Of a DNA stretch of 64,000 nt, positions 46,483 through 58,496 are shown in pieces (position 1 is the stretch's first letter; each line of letters starts with the position of its first letter). Origin of the DNA: Cadophora sp. MPI-SDFR-AT-0126 (Eukaryota; Ascomycota; Leotiomycetes; Helotiales; Ploettnerulaceae); assembly GCA_020747065.1 (NCBI GenBank), contig JAGMVK010000015.1, positions 992,001 to 1,056,000 on the forward strand, given 5' to 3'. The notes under the pieces were generated by a model. That model searched no databases, was not told the DNA's origin, and saw only the letters and a list, made by a program, of their open reading frames with translations. The translations under genes were made by a program, and so were the position numbers.

Positions 46483-47657
46483 AAGAGGTGGCACGAGACC
46501 CTGTCAATCTTTGTGGTTTCCAGTACCAGGGAAATCAGAATACGTAGGACGGAGTCAACTGTGTCGAATTTTGGTCACGAACTAGGATGAGGAACCAGCG
46601 ATCCGAGCCAGCCCCACCTGGGGAATCGACTACGAGAAATCAGCTAGACATCATGGACAGGGGGATAGCCAACAAAACCATGTACTCGAGATAGGAATAA
46701 AGTTACGAAGCGCCTGCCTATCTCAGACTTGTCGTGGCCAAGGATCTACTTTGTGACATTTCCTCCACACCTTGGCAACCACTTCCATTTGTACAACAAC
46801 TCGGATGTAACATTACATTCTCCACTATCTGTACTACTCAGGTATCTTTCTCATGTCTTACTCTCATCTTGATATAAGTTTCGATGCGTTCTTATCGTAT
46901 CTTGCAGGTAACCAGATAGTGGCGTAATACTCTCAGCGCCTGAGAGAAAAAAGCCCAGTTACCACATGCTATCGGCAAATCTACGGGCGTTCAAATATTG
47001 ATCATGACACAGATGACTGTAGAGATAGGAGACACGACGATTAAATTTGATGAGAATATAGCCGAGGATATGTCGTGTCCAAATTGAGGTGGCGTCCGCC
47101 TCCCGTTCGGTAAACACTGTGCCGATAGTATCCCACTATTGACATTTACCCCTCATATACTCTGTGATTGGGCAATTCCAGGGGCACAGCAGATAGCAGC
47201 AGAATGGCAGGCATTACGGATATTTCAACCTTGACGAGCTATCGTGTGGTGGACTTGCCCGTTGCTTTTCGATATGCCGGACTGTGAATGGAGTGCGGGG
47301 TAAAGTGTCAATGAATTGACTTCTTGGATCAGCTGCACGGTCACCGTCCAACAATGATCGGCAAACGACCCTGATCGCCACCACCGGACTTGCTTTAGCA
47401 TAAGGATATCATGCAAACACCGTTGATAAGGGATACGCATGCGTATGTGCCATGGCAAGGGTCTTGGACCATCGCGCAGCGCTGCGACACAAAACAGCTG
47501 CTCTTCTCCATAAGTAGACACCTTGACGCTCCTTGAAATTCTTAGAGGGTGTTTCGTCGCTGGCTATATCTTGAGTTCAGCTAGTCTTGATCACTGTTTT
47601 CGTTTGCTGGCGCAGTGACTTGTACCGCACGTACTCATATTGACCTTTTGGTTAACA
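46483..47657. other. Intergenic region upstream of the oligopeptide transporter
   Basis: 1.2 kb. No gene recognised. A short minus-strand frame at 47225-47521 is not supported. Confidence 0.4.
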
Positions 47658-50440
47658 ATGGACGACAAAACCTCTCCCGGCGACGTCAAGGTTATCGATG
47701 TCAATGAAAAATCACTGCACGCAACAACATCACTTGACGATAGTTGGACCGCCCCCGAAGGATGGCATCAACGTCTGGTTGCAGAGTACACCGGGCAGCA
47801 CGATGGTAAGAGCGAGACATTGCCTGCAGGTTCCGATCCTGACCGTGTTGCTTCCGCTATCCTCACTTTGAACGAAGACGAGTCTCTCAGAATTCTCAGA
47901 TCTCTTATTGAAAATCTTGAGAATGACTACACCATTGATCATGTCTTGATTGAGCGATGTAAGCAGCTACTCGAGGGCAGTGCCGCTTGTGAGATGGGCC
48001 ATGATGATTGGGCATATGTAACTTGCAAAACCGCCGGCACTATTCACAACTGGTCTCCTTACGCTGAGGTTCGAGCCGTTACATTACCGTATGATGACCC
48101 AGAAGAGCCCTGTGAAAGCATTCGAGCTTATGTTGTTGGATTCTTTTGGGTTTGTGTTGCCTCAGCTGTGAATACTTGTGAGTTTCGTCCTTTTCAAGTG
48201 TGTTCTCCAAATCACTGACGCTGTTCAGTTTTCAGCCCTCGCCAACCAGGTATATCTATTCCTGGTCAGGTCATTCAGCTTCTCATTGTACCGATGGGAC
48301 GATTCCTTGCTCTTACTCTTCCCGACTGGGGCTTTCGTCTCCGCGGAAAACGGTACACTTTGAATCCAGGACCGTGGTCATCTAAGGAGCAGCTACTTGC
48401 GACAATCATCTCTCAGGCCAACACAATTGGTAACTTCACAGGCCTACTGGTTATGCGACTCCCAATCTTCTTTAATCAACGCTGGGCTACGTTCGGATTT
48501 GCCATTGTTCTCGCACTCGCAAACCAGATCTTCGGTCTGGGTGCTGCCGGAATGCTGCGTCGTCTTAGCGTTTATCCTCAGCAAGCAGTTTGGCCGGGTG
48601 TTCTTCCTACCTTGGCACTGAATCGTGCTCTGATCAATAGCGAGAATAAAGGAGAAGTCATCCGTGAGTTTTTGGGTCTGCTGTCTGAATGTTGTTGCTA
48701 ATGAGTTCAGATGGTTGGAGAATCTCTCGTTACAGGGCTTTCGTCATTGCCAGTGTTGTATTCCTTGTTTACTATTGGATACCGAACAAGTTCTTCCAAG
48801 CACTTCGGCTTTTCAACTGGATGACTTGGATTTCCCCAAAGAATAAGAATCTGGCCATTGTCACTGGATCTTACGGCGGAATGGGATTTAATCCGTTCTC
48901 TTCTTGGGATCCGAATGCCTCTGGATCGACAGCCATGAATGCACCCTTCTTTGCTCAGCTCCAACAGTACTGCATGCGTGTCATCGCCGGCTTGGTTATT
49001 CTTATCATGTATTATACGAACATGTCTTGGGCTGCGTACATGCCTATCAACTCCAACGCGGCATTTGATAAGCAAATGGGATCTTACAACATCAGCAAGG
49101 TGCTTACTGAAGACAACAGGGTGAATCTCGAAGCATACAAAGAATACGGTCCACCCTACTACGCTGTTGCCAACCTTTTTGTCACTGGTGCCAACTTCGT
49201 CTACTACACTTTCTCGATCGTTTACGTTTTTGTCAAGTATTGGGGTCCTCTCAAGAAAGCCTTCATCGGCATTGTTGTGAACACTATCAAGCGACGATCG
49301 ATATACACTGGGTTCACTGACGGTCAGACTCGCTTGATGAAGCCGTACAAGGAAGTTCCAGAATGGTGGTATACTATTGTTTTCGTGTTTGGCTTCATCG
49401 TGTCTGTTGTGGGTGTTGCTGCATGGCCGACCCAAACTCCGTGGTGGTCAATTCTTGTGGTTGTCGGAGTTGGATCCGTTCTGACTATTCCCTGGATCAT
49501 CATCGAGTCAATCGCTGCCACGGGTATCTCACTCAATGTGATATGGCAAGTCCTCCCTGGTATCATCTGGCCTGGTCAACCACTTCCGCAATTGGTTATT
49601 CTCATGCTTGGGGGAGCTTTTGAGCAGATGGCGGGTGGATTTGCTGGAGATCTGAAGTACGCACATTATGCTAAACTTCCACCTCGAGCTGTCTTCCGTG
49701 GACATATTGCATCCTGTGTTGTCAACTGCTTCATCTACTGTGCCATGCTTGAGGTCATGGTTATTTACTTCAATGGAGACAACACGCTTTGCCAGTGGAA
49801 CAACAAGCAGTATATGGTGTGCAACTATGCCAACTCTGTCTTCTCTTCGGTCATCTCATTTGGTGCTTTCGGAACCAACAACATGTTCCAGCTTTATCCA
49901 ATACTGCCGTGGTGTTTCCTGATTGGTGCCATTCTTGGCTTACTCTGGGTGATCGTTGAGAAAGCAGCTCCGCGAATTCGGCAGCTCATTCAGTCTCGCC
50001 TGGATGCGAAGCAGTCTACGTCTTTCGACAAATACATCTGGAAGCCAACTGCGGCCGTGATGTCGACTCTAAATCCAGCTGTCGCATTGTCAGGTGCATT
50101 GCAGTGGGCGGGCAACACCAATCTTTCATATGCCACTCTCGGTATTTTCATCGCGTGGTTCTTCCAGTACTATCTCAAGCGTCGTTATACGGCATGGTGG
50201 GGAAAGTATGCGTACATGATCTTCGCAGGTCTGAGCGTCGGTGTGGCAATCTCTGGACTGATTGTTACTTTGGTGTTTAGCTTTGGGGTGGGGAAGCATT
50301 CTAACTTCAGCTGGTGGGGGAATAATGTTGCGTTGCGAGGGGTTGATTACCAACTTTACAACAATAATGCAAGTTTGCTCCCGTTACCGGAGAGTGGGTA
50401 TTTTGGATTGGATCCGAATCAGTATCCTCTTCGGTGGTAG
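47658..50440 (+). CDS. Oligopeptide transporter (OPT family)
   Basis: Three exons (47658-48177, 48229-48663, 48711-50440) with 51- and 47-bp introns encode 894 residues, normal for fungal OPT proteins. The family block SPYAEVRAVTLPYDDPEEPC precedes the first helix. MRLPIFFNQRWATFGFA, HGWRISRYRAF and the YAKLPPRAVFRGH variant of the KIPPR motif follow. Roughly 14-16 membrane helices are expected, the protein working at the plasma membrane as a proton-coupled importer of small peptides or glutathione. The start is the ATG at 47658 (MDDKTSPG); the frame upstream lacks ATG. A polar N-terminus of about 140 residues is cytosolic. The 3' flank contains the left copy of a diverged direct repeat. Confidence 0.93.
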
Positions 50441-51073
50441 GGCAGGGCTGTTTAGATTTTTCTCGAGCGAGTGGGGGATGATTTCATGTGACGAAAGAAT
50501 AATTGCCATGTAGTTGTTTGGCTTAGGCAGCTTTGGTTTAAATCTTAAGCTCCTTGATTGATTTCTCAATAGATCAACGCTCGCATTAGTACATGAATTC
50601 CAGGGCATCAGTACATATTAATATTCATATGCTTCTTATTTATGGCTGCCTTATTCTATCGAACAACACCAAGGGTGGGACGGAATAATTTACATCTCGT
50701 ATTAGACGACTTAACCATCGTCACCTAAAGTTCGAATATCTTTAAAATTTTCGAGATCATCATTCTCAAATGAGCAACTAAGAGCAACACCCCAAGGACC
50801 ACGGAACTTCTTACCCGGGGAGATTAGTTGCAGCCAGCTGACGTCAGCAACCTTGGTCCTGGAAAACAGATAACGCAGCAGCTTTGTAAAAACTGATCCA
50901 GGATAATCACAAACGCTAACCTCAAGACCGTTGATAACCGATTTATTACCAAAAGATTGGTCTCATCTCAATGTTCAACTTCTCAATCTGACAATATCTG
51001 GATTCTCTCTTGGACACGTGAATAGCGTCAGCCTTGCCAGCCTGGAACTCCGCTCCCTGCGTGCCTAGGTACT
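50441..51073. other. Intergenic region between OPT and HET-ankyrin genes
   Basis: 633 bp holding the left flanking repeat (50510-50660) and the promoter of the HET gene. No other feature seen. Confidence 0.4.
50510..50660 (+). repeat. Left copy of diverged direct repeat flanking the HET-ankyrin gene
   Basis: From GTAGTTGTTTGGCTTAGGCA onward this stretch aligns, mostly without gaps, to 53817-53975. By eye identity is about 70-75% over the first 66 bases. Shared landmarks are TTAAGC.CCTT, ATAGATC, GGGC.TCA and ATGCT.CTTATT. Confidence 0.6.
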
Positions 51074-53719
51074 ATGAGTCCAACAACAACTAATCATCCT
51101 GATGGGGGCGTATTTCAGTATGAAAAGCTTGCTACGCCGACCTCTATTCGCTTGTTGAAGATATTGTCTTCACCTGAAGCGAGCGTTTCCCCGCCGATTC
51201 CAGATGGTTTTCGAGGGTCGGATTTCCAGTGGATAAGATGTTCCTGCCACACATTTGACCTCGAAGATGAGAATCGCCCAAGTTACCACGGTCTTTCGTA
51301 CACATGGGGGTATCCATTTCCCACTTTACGTCACAACTCTGGTGAGATAGACCGTGAGGCGGAGTACGGCGAAGGATATCGATTCCCCATCCTGATGAAC
51401 GACAAGATGATGTTCGTCGGCAAGAATCTCTATGAAGCTCTTTGTCAGCTAAGACTTTCAACGGAGGAGGTTGATATGAATTGTTCTGAGGATGACTTAG
51501 TCTTGCCAGGCGATGATGTTGAGAGAAGGATAGCGCCGTATCACAAGACGCCTCTCATCAGGGCCGCAGAGAAGGGCTACTATGATTATGTATTGGAATT
51601 GCTCCAGAGGGGTGCGGATGTAGATGCCCAGGACAAGGGCGGGCAGACTGCCCTCCACTATGCGGCGGAGAATGGGCATTTGGATATTATCCGCATCCTC
51701 GTGATGGCTGGAGCAGACCACATGATCAAGAACAACGCCGGTCTTACTCCGCTCGGAGTAGCGTTGATGGTCTTTCAAAGGAAAGGCTACGACAGAACCG
51801 ACGTATCTCACTATCTCGAAGATCCTTGGGCAACAGAGCAGCAAGACGATTGTCAAGCCAATTCACTTCAGTCCACTGAGTATGTTTGGATTGATGCTAT
51901 ATGTATCAACCAGAGCAACGTACCGGAGAAGAACGTCCAAGTTGCACTCATGAACAGAATCTATCAGGAAGCTGCAGGAACAATTGTTTGGTTAGGATCA
52001 TCAGACGAACGAACTCATCTTGCCAAACAGGCAACTGCGCTCATCTGCCGCGAGGCATCAGACTGGTGGCTGAGCATGGCGCTGAACCTGGAAGATGGAT
52101 GGGAGACACGCTACAATCAACCACACGTCCATGCCAAGTTCGAAGCTCTGAATGCTTTACTCATGCGACCATGGTTTCATAGAGTCTGGATTGTACAGGA
52201 AGTGGCAAGGGCAAGGAAAGTACACGTTTTATGTGGCGAGTACCGGTTTTCATGGCATGTCATAACTGATTACGTGATGTATAATTGTTCGCCGACAGCA
52301 ATTGCGCTGATAAGGGAAACACGCGTATTTGCAGTTGTTCCAAGCATTAACAGCCTCAATGATGACATTGTCACGGATCAGATGATTATGATTCGGCTGG
52401 TACTGAACGAGAATTCGTGGGAGCGCAGTTGTGTGCAGCTTCGGGGTAGAGAGATGGGCAGGGACACCTTGGAGGGACTCCCAAAAGGAAAAGACCTCAC
52501 ATTAACGAGCTTGTTGTTTCTCACTAGGAAGTTCAAGGCTTCTGAACCACGAGACAGAGTTTTTGCCTTGCTGGGGCTCTGTGATGGAGACCCTGGGGTC
52601 GCTGTCAATTACGACCAACCGATCGTAGAACTATTCACTTCAGTGGCTTTTCCGTTCATTGCGGGGTCTGACCTCCACATTACAATTCCTCGACTCCTAG
52701 GACTATCAGTTGTGGAGGGAACCAGGATCTGGCGGGATAGTAAAGCATTTCCACTCCCCTCGTGGGTCCCAGATTTCAACATGCCCTCTCCAACAGTGGT
52801 TCTGTTGAGCGACGATTATGCAGCTGGCATGGCTATTCCATCAGAGCTAAGACTAGGATCTGGAAAACACACATTACACCTTCGTGGGCTCCGCCATAGC
52901 GTCGTGGACTTGATTGAGAACCGAGAGAGTGACATTGAAGAGCAACTTTGGGAGCGATACAAGGCCATGGGGATCTCAGCCAACGCCCCTGATGGCGTGC
53001 AATACCCAGTCCCTCAGTTCTGCCCAAGAACGTTCTTCAAAATGGCAATGAGCTTAAGTCCCAGGTACCCTGGAGGAGGAACGAGAATGGAGGCTCTCTG
53101 GAGAACAGTGACCAACAACTTCCATGGTCGGCAATATGATGGAGTGACGAACGCCAGCGAGGTTGCTAAGCAGTCATTCAAAGACTACGTGATATTTCTA
53201 TTGGAGGCCAGGGCTAAAAAGGATGAACCTTTGCGACGCGTGGTACTTGAACTGCAGTCCACAGATCCCTCAAACTCACTACCCTCGGCCGAAGAGCTTT
53301 CTCAACACCCAGCGGATAAGAAGTACGAGCCAATAGCGGATACTTTGCCATGGGATACGATTTGGTTACAATATAAATTCAATGTGCCATTCATCCTTTT
53401 GAGCTGGTCATCACAGTACACGAGCAATCATGATCGGGCTTTGAGCTTTCACGAAGCTATGTTCAAGTATTACTGCTGGAAAAGGCTGTTTCGAACCACT
53501 AATGGATTTCTTGGCATGGGATCGAGAAAGGTGCGCCTGGGTGACGAGATTTGGCTGATCGGAGGAGCGGCGACGCCGTTTTTGCTGAGACCTATTGGTG
53601 GACCAGATGGCGTAGGCGTTAGGAAATTTGAATTGCTCGGGGAAGTCTACGTGCATGGTATCATGTACGGCGAAGCCGCTAAAAGCATGGATGATGTCGA
53701 AGAAATTGAACTGGTGTGA
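51074..53719 (+). CDS. HET-domain protein with ankyrin repeats inside the HET domain
   Basis: Single exon, 881 residues. The first HET block is at about residues 70-130: YHGLSYTWG followed by NLYEALCQLRL. The second block follows only after about 140 residues: EYVWIDAICINQSNVPEKNVQVALMNRIYQ, then TIVWLG, and later RPWFHRVWIVQEVA and EPRDRVFALLGLC. Between them lie at least two ankyrin repeats (TPLIRAAEKGYYDYVLELLQ, TALHYAAENGHLDIIRILVM) with a partial third (TPLGVAL). HET proteins mediate incompatibility cell death in filamentous fungi. Here the ankyrin module would sit as an insertion in a loop of the HET fold, not as a tail, probably for recognition. The C-terminal half ends with the usual GDEIWLIGGAATPFLLRP and GEVYVHGIMYGEA segments. 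No signal or membrane segment. It is flanked by direct repeats at 50.5 and 53.8 kb. Confidence 0.9.
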   Translation: MSPTTTNHPDGGVFQYEKLATPTSIRLLKILSSPEASVSPPIPDGFRGSDFQWIRCSCHTFDLEDENRPSYHGLSYTWGYPFPTLRHNSGEIDREAEYGEGYRFPILMNDKMMFVGKNLYEALCQLRLSTEEVDMNCSEDDLVLPGDDVERRIAPYHKTPLIRAAEKGYYDYVLELLQRGADVDAQDKGGQTALHYAAENGHLDIIRILVMAGADHMIKNNAGLTPLGVALMVFQRKGYDRTDVSHYLEDPWATEQQDDCQANSLQSTEYVWIDAICINQSNVPEKNVQVALMNRIYQEAAGTIVWLGSSDERTHLAKQATALICREASDWWLSMALNLEDGWETRYNQPHVHAKFEALNALLMRPWFHRVWIVQEVARARKVHVLCGEYRFSWHVITDYVMYNCSPTAIALIRETRVFAVVPSINSLNDDIVTDQMIMIRLVLNENSWERSCVQLRGREMGRDTLEGLPKGKDLTLTSLLFLTRKFKASEPRDRVFALLGLCDGDPGVAVNYDQPIVELFTSVAFPFIAGSDLHITIPRLLGLSVVEGTRIWRDSKAFPLPSWVPDFNMPSPTVVLLSDDYAAGMAIPSELRLGSGKHTLHLRGLRHSVVDLIENRESDIEEQLWERYKAMGISANAPDGVQYPVPQFCPRTFFKMAMSLSPRYPGGGTRMEALWRTVTNNFHGRQYDGVTNASEVAKQSFKDYVIFLLEARAKKDEPLRRVVLELQSTDPSNSLPSAEELSQHPADKKYEPIADTLPWDTIWLQYKFNVPFILLSWSSQYTSNHDRALSFHEAMFKYYCWKRLFRTTNGFLGMGSRKVRLGDEIWLIGGAATPFLLRPIGGPDGVGVRKFELLGEVYVHGIMYGEAAKSMDDVEEIELV

Positions 53720-54809
53720 GAGGTCCTAGGAAATATGATTAGAAAATAACATGAAGTGCTTAAAGAGGATTAGTTTTATAATAACAAGTATAGATAAAGG
53801 GTTGAGTACTAAGTTCGTAGCTGTGTAGCTTATGCAACTTACTTTCAGATGTTAAGCCCCTTAACTGATTCATTCATAGATCGACCCCAGCATCCGTGCG
53901 TGAATACCTGGGCGTCAATAGCCGTTGATATTTACATGCTCCTTATTCCTTCTTGCCTCGTCCTACGCCATAGTCTCCACGATGGAACACCACACCGCTG
54001 CTGCAACTAGGTCGACACTCCGTGGGGCAATTGAAGCCGATCCACCGGTCATGTCACAGGTACAATACAGTACGGAGGTAAAGGTGTGGGGAATACGGGT
54101 GGGGTTTGCGCCGCATCGGGACTCCGGACTTGGGGTGCGCCACCCGGGTTCCAAGTTCAGAGTCATACCCATACTGTAGCAGCGGTGATATTCAGACAGT
54201 TAGAGAATAGGATGTGCTTTGCCCTCTGATTTGGTTGTAAATATGTTGGGAATACGAAAGGCCACCACCCACTCTCGAACCGAGGAGCAAACTAAGCAGT
54301 CCACAGTAATCCGCTTCACGACAAAGTCCTCACATGCTATCCACAACATATCCACCTCTACAGTATGAGGATACGTCTGAGTGAGATATCTAAGAACCCC
54401 ACCTGGATCTTCTCCAGGAGAGACATGCATTCCCCGCCCCCAAGGTATACATAGCGTCGATCAGGCAGAGAAGCCATGTGTACCAGACTTGGTGGGGCGC
54501 AGATGGACCGGACTTGGCGGAAATTCGATAAAGAAAAAGAAACAGAGTGACATATAAGATTCCCATCCCATCTCAGATCAAATCAAATCAAACCAAATAA
54601 AGCACAGCTGTTCCAGCAATCTAGAAGTCTTCTTGCACCCACACCCGAACTTCCGTTAATAGCACTGAGCTCTTCACCTCCGCATTTCGACTTCCAGGTG
54701 TGTCAACATGGCATCGACAAATCTACAACCATGATATCATGATTTCCCAGAGGCTCGTCTGAAGCATCGGAAGATGTGTGATGCTTCCCTACTTCGTTCC
54801 CTCCAGCCA
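53720..54809. other. Intergenic region right of the HET gene
   Basis: 1.1 kb with the right flanking repeat (53817-53975). The open frame at 53925-54179 overlaps it and is not convincing. Nothing else recognised. Confidence 0.4.
53817..53975 (+). repeat. Right copy of diverged direct repeat flanking the HET-ankyrin gene
   Basis: Begins GTAGCTGTGTAGCTTATGCA and parallels 50510-50660 in the same orientation. The two copies bracket the HET gene and its promoter. Confidence 0.6.
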
Positions 54810-56649
54810 GTGTTGCCTCCAGGTCTCGACCAGGCGACATTAGGCCGCGCGATTGCAGAACTCGTGAACTCATTGGAGATGCGCTACGGGATTATGTCGA
54901 CCGTTTCGAGACCTGGGAAGTAGAAGGTCAGCGGAGAGTTCCGAGCGCTGCTGTCTTACGAGTTGGACTCCAATAGTCACCCTCCGGCGGGATTCTACTA
55001 CTGATGGAATGGCTAGGCCGCGATCGGTGGATGAAGTAAAGAGTATTCTGCAAATAGCGAGTACATTCGAACTTCCATTGTGGGCTTTTTCACAGGGGAA
55101 GAATTTCGGGTGAGCTCGAACGATATGATGACGGCACATCAGCTTACAATACTAGTTAAGGTGGCCCAGCACCGATCCTGAATGGATCCGTTTCTCTTGA
55201 TCTGCACAGATTGAACAAGGTCATCAAAGTTGATGATTAACTCTGCTATGCGGTCGTAGAACCGGGGGTGACCTTTCAGGATCTATTCAAGTACTGCGTG
55301 CAAAATGACTTGAAAGTGTGGCCAAGTGGTCCTTCTCTGCCTTGGGGGAGTGTTGTTGGCAATCTAAGAGCTCCTCAACCTACTTCATAGGGGCAAGATA
55401 TAACCAAGTTTATATACAGACACTGGACCGCGGAATGGGTTTCCTGCCGACGGGTGTTCATCACCAACAAATTGCCGGCTTGGAAGTCCTCCTTGCCAAT
55501 GGCGAGCTCGTCCGCACCGGACAATTTGCGACCAGCGACTCGGAATCGGCTCATGTGTCCAAACATAGCTTTGGTCCATCTATCGAAGGCCTATTTCTCC
55601 AGAGCAACCTGGGAATTGTGACCAAGATGGGCATCTGGCTTACTCCACGGCCACAATCCTATATGTTCTGCAAGTTTGATATGCGTAACCGGGAAGACAT
55701 TGGAACAATCGTGGACGTCCTTGGCCCACTACGACGCAATGGCGTTATCGGCTCGACGCTATGGGCGGCTAGCGTAACTGAACTTCTAGCTGTAATTGCG
55801 AAGCGTGCAGAACTATGGCAAGGTGAAGGAGCAATACCAGATTGGCGTCTTAAGGAATTGATGAGCAAGTATGACCTTGGTTTTTTGGCGGCAAATTTTG
55901 GTTTATACAGCCCGGAAAAGGTCATCAAGGCTCATTTCGAAGAAGTGAAGAGAGCTGTTACAGAAAATGCTCCGACCAGGCGCTTAACAAGTAACCTTTA
56001 CTCAGGGAAAAGTGCTGAATTGCTGAGTGGGGAGGCTCTCCTTGAGGGAGATGCTGGCATGTTTATCAACAAGCCCAATTTCCAATCCCTGGAGGTTCTT
56101 AAGTTCAATCTTCCCCTCGACGACAGTGGGTGTATTTCTGCACACCGGGATTTTGCCCCGATTATGCCAGCAATTGGCACAACGGTTCTGGACTGGGCAG
56201 AAACCTCACGCAAGATCTGCGGAGAAGAAGGATTTGATTTGTTCTGCGACTTCTTCATCCAGGAGCGGAGTGTTATATTCATCTACCTGACATTCTTTGA
56301 TAAGGTGAATGAAAAGCATCGGAAAGCGCTCAACACAATCATGACGAGATTCCAGCAAGAAGCAAGGAAGAGGAAGTTTGCCGCATACCGAGCTCACGTA
56401 TTGGATATGGGTAAGATGTATAACCAGAGCTAGTATGTAGGAAGATGCTGACGGGCATATTTATAGATCGAAATGCCCAGAATTTTGATTTCAACGACTA
56501 TGCGTATCGAAAGTTTGTTGAGACTCCGAAGGTAAGCAAGCCTTGCTTTGCTCGCAATTTGGATTTATGCACCTTCTAACATTATCAACACCATAGGACA
56601 CCCTAGATCCAGAGGGTATTTTATCTCCTGGAAAGCAGGGTATTTAGCC
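54810..56649 (+). pseudogene. Vanillyl-alcohol-oxidase-like FAD enzyme, inactivated
   Basis: Reads as a VAO/PCMH-type flavoenzyme: VLPPGLDQA at the start, RPRSVDEVKSILQIAS and WAFSQGKNFG (FAD-binding region), VVEPGVTFQDLFKYC, WGSVVGN, TLDRGMGFLPTGVHH, then EGLFLQSNLGIVTKMGIWLTP and a C-terminal DYAYRKFVE...DTLDPEGILSPGKQGI. Several lesions are visible. A frame change lies in the first exon near 54,870. An in-frame TAA sits at 55238-55240 inside VDD-LCYAVVEPG. The donor expected at 55364 reads CTAAGAG instead of GTAAGAG, although its acceptor at 55419 is intact. A TAG at 56645-56647 replaces the usual Trp in GKQGIWP. The longest intact frame (55318-56433) therefore lacks the FAD-binding start. 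Intact GT-AG introns remain elsewhere, so decay is recent. Confidence 0.82.
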
Positions 56650-58496
56650 ATTGAAATACCGCACAGGAATGATGGATGAGACCGCAAGGCTATAAGCGGG
56701 CATGAGTTTCTATAAGCTTCAGTTTTATACCTTTGTATCTTCTAAATAATAAAATTGTCTTGATTTACACGTTCTTTCCCTTACCCTAGCCCAGGTATTC
56801 CGATAAATGATTTGAGGCCATCCAATACGACGGCATCGACTTCGGATGCTACAACACTCATCCCTTTGAACAGCGGTACCGTAGATTAGTACGTAGGTGC
56901 AAATATCTCGGCTTTTTTCGCAAGGAGGTTAGGACACACGTTTCGGTGCTGTTGACATTGACGATCAAAGCATGATTGGGTTGCTCCGTCAATGAATGAC
57001 TCTCAGGGGAATCTTGCCGTCGCTATGAGCTTTATTGATTTTTCTCTTCGAAAGTAATGCTTCGTGATATCTAGCAGTTTAGTGAATATCCATCAACATG
57101 ATGAATACTCAGCGGACCAGCATTTTTTGTGCCTTAGAAATACATCGATTTCTTCATCCTCTTCTGCATCGTTAGTTCTGAGAAATGCCGGCGGGAATGC
57201 TTTGCGATGAATCGAGCTCTTCGATAATACGGCGCTCGAGAATATTCAGAGATTGATATGGATGATAAGAAGAAAAACTTCAATCCTTCCCAAGCTCTTC
57301 ATCTGTGGTGAAGGTGAAGCATTTGACGCATATCGCGATATGTCGAGTCCTAAAAGTTGAGATGAATTGTTTTAGAAAGTTTTACAATAGAGTCGTGGAG
57401 GTTTCAGTCTGGAACGCAATATCAATAGTTGCTCCCTTTAGATACACCTATACATATGTATGTGTGTGTCACGTATGGCTTGCTGATTTCTTGGTCACGT
57501 TGAGAAGTGGCAGTCAGAAAACAGCTGTTGGGTTATTCATTCACAAACTAACTAGATTCCTCTTGTCCGTTTGCTTTGAGCATTTTCAAAATATGTTGAA
57601 GCTTCTTGTTCTGTAATCAACCGCCAGCCGAAGTCGCTGGAATACTCGATCATCTTGCCGTCCCTGCTAACTTTCATGCAGAAATGCCAAGGCTCGAGCA
57701 GCGACGGCTCACCTGGGCTGTTCGATGAAACGGACACAGTCATACAACAGACCTTTGTGCTGAGATCTGAGGTAGGCCATGGTCAGAAAGTATCCGTTTA
57801 TCAATCGCGCACCTTGTTCCTCTATGTGGTGGCACTGGCGGGAGAAGAGGCACGGAAGGCGCTAGTAGGAGCCAAGTTACAAAGAACCCCTTTAGAGATA
57901 CTTTCATATGAATTTGAGAGAGCGTAGAAGTAATGCACCGAACGAGAGGAAGACATGACAGAGTCTCAAATTAAGAACAGTACTAATTTCGATATTGACT
58001 TTCTTCACTCGACACAGCCCTATCTCGCTTCCACGAAATTTCCCTGTCTTGGCGGCGGCCCGCAGACATAAGCGAGATCTTGGCCAGCGACTAGTACAAA
58101 ACTCAGCCACGACAATAGCCAATGGCAAGCTGACTTTGGCTGCGCGTCAAGTGCTAGTTACGATCTGTTTATTTTGGGTAACATAGAGATACAGGTACCT
58201 TGGTACCTGGTGGCGCAGAGCTCTGTGTCTTTTTGTAGCTTGATCCTATATACCCGAAATACTCATGTGGGGAACGAATTCACGATTCTGTGGTTGAGAA
58301 TGCTAAATTCGTGATGAACAGCCTCAAGGGGTATCTAAATGTAAAGTCCATAGATGCAGATATAAAGCATAGACTGTCGCCAGTGATATCGAACATCATC
58401 AACATCAACATCAACAGCGACTCAATATCATTTACTCCGTTCAACCCTTCTAGGTCTCCTCCCATCAACGTACTCATCTCATCACATCCCGTCAAT
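56650..58496. other. Intergenic region, no supported gene
   Basis: 1.85 kb. Frames at 57305-57616 and 57655-57927 have no recognisable content; the latter (ending SYEFERA) might be a fragment. No RNA gene seen. Confidence 0.35.

Noticed and set aside
53925..54179. 84-codon open frame right of the HET gene
   Set aside because: It overlaps the flanking repeat, starts at a non-ATG codon and has no recognisable content.
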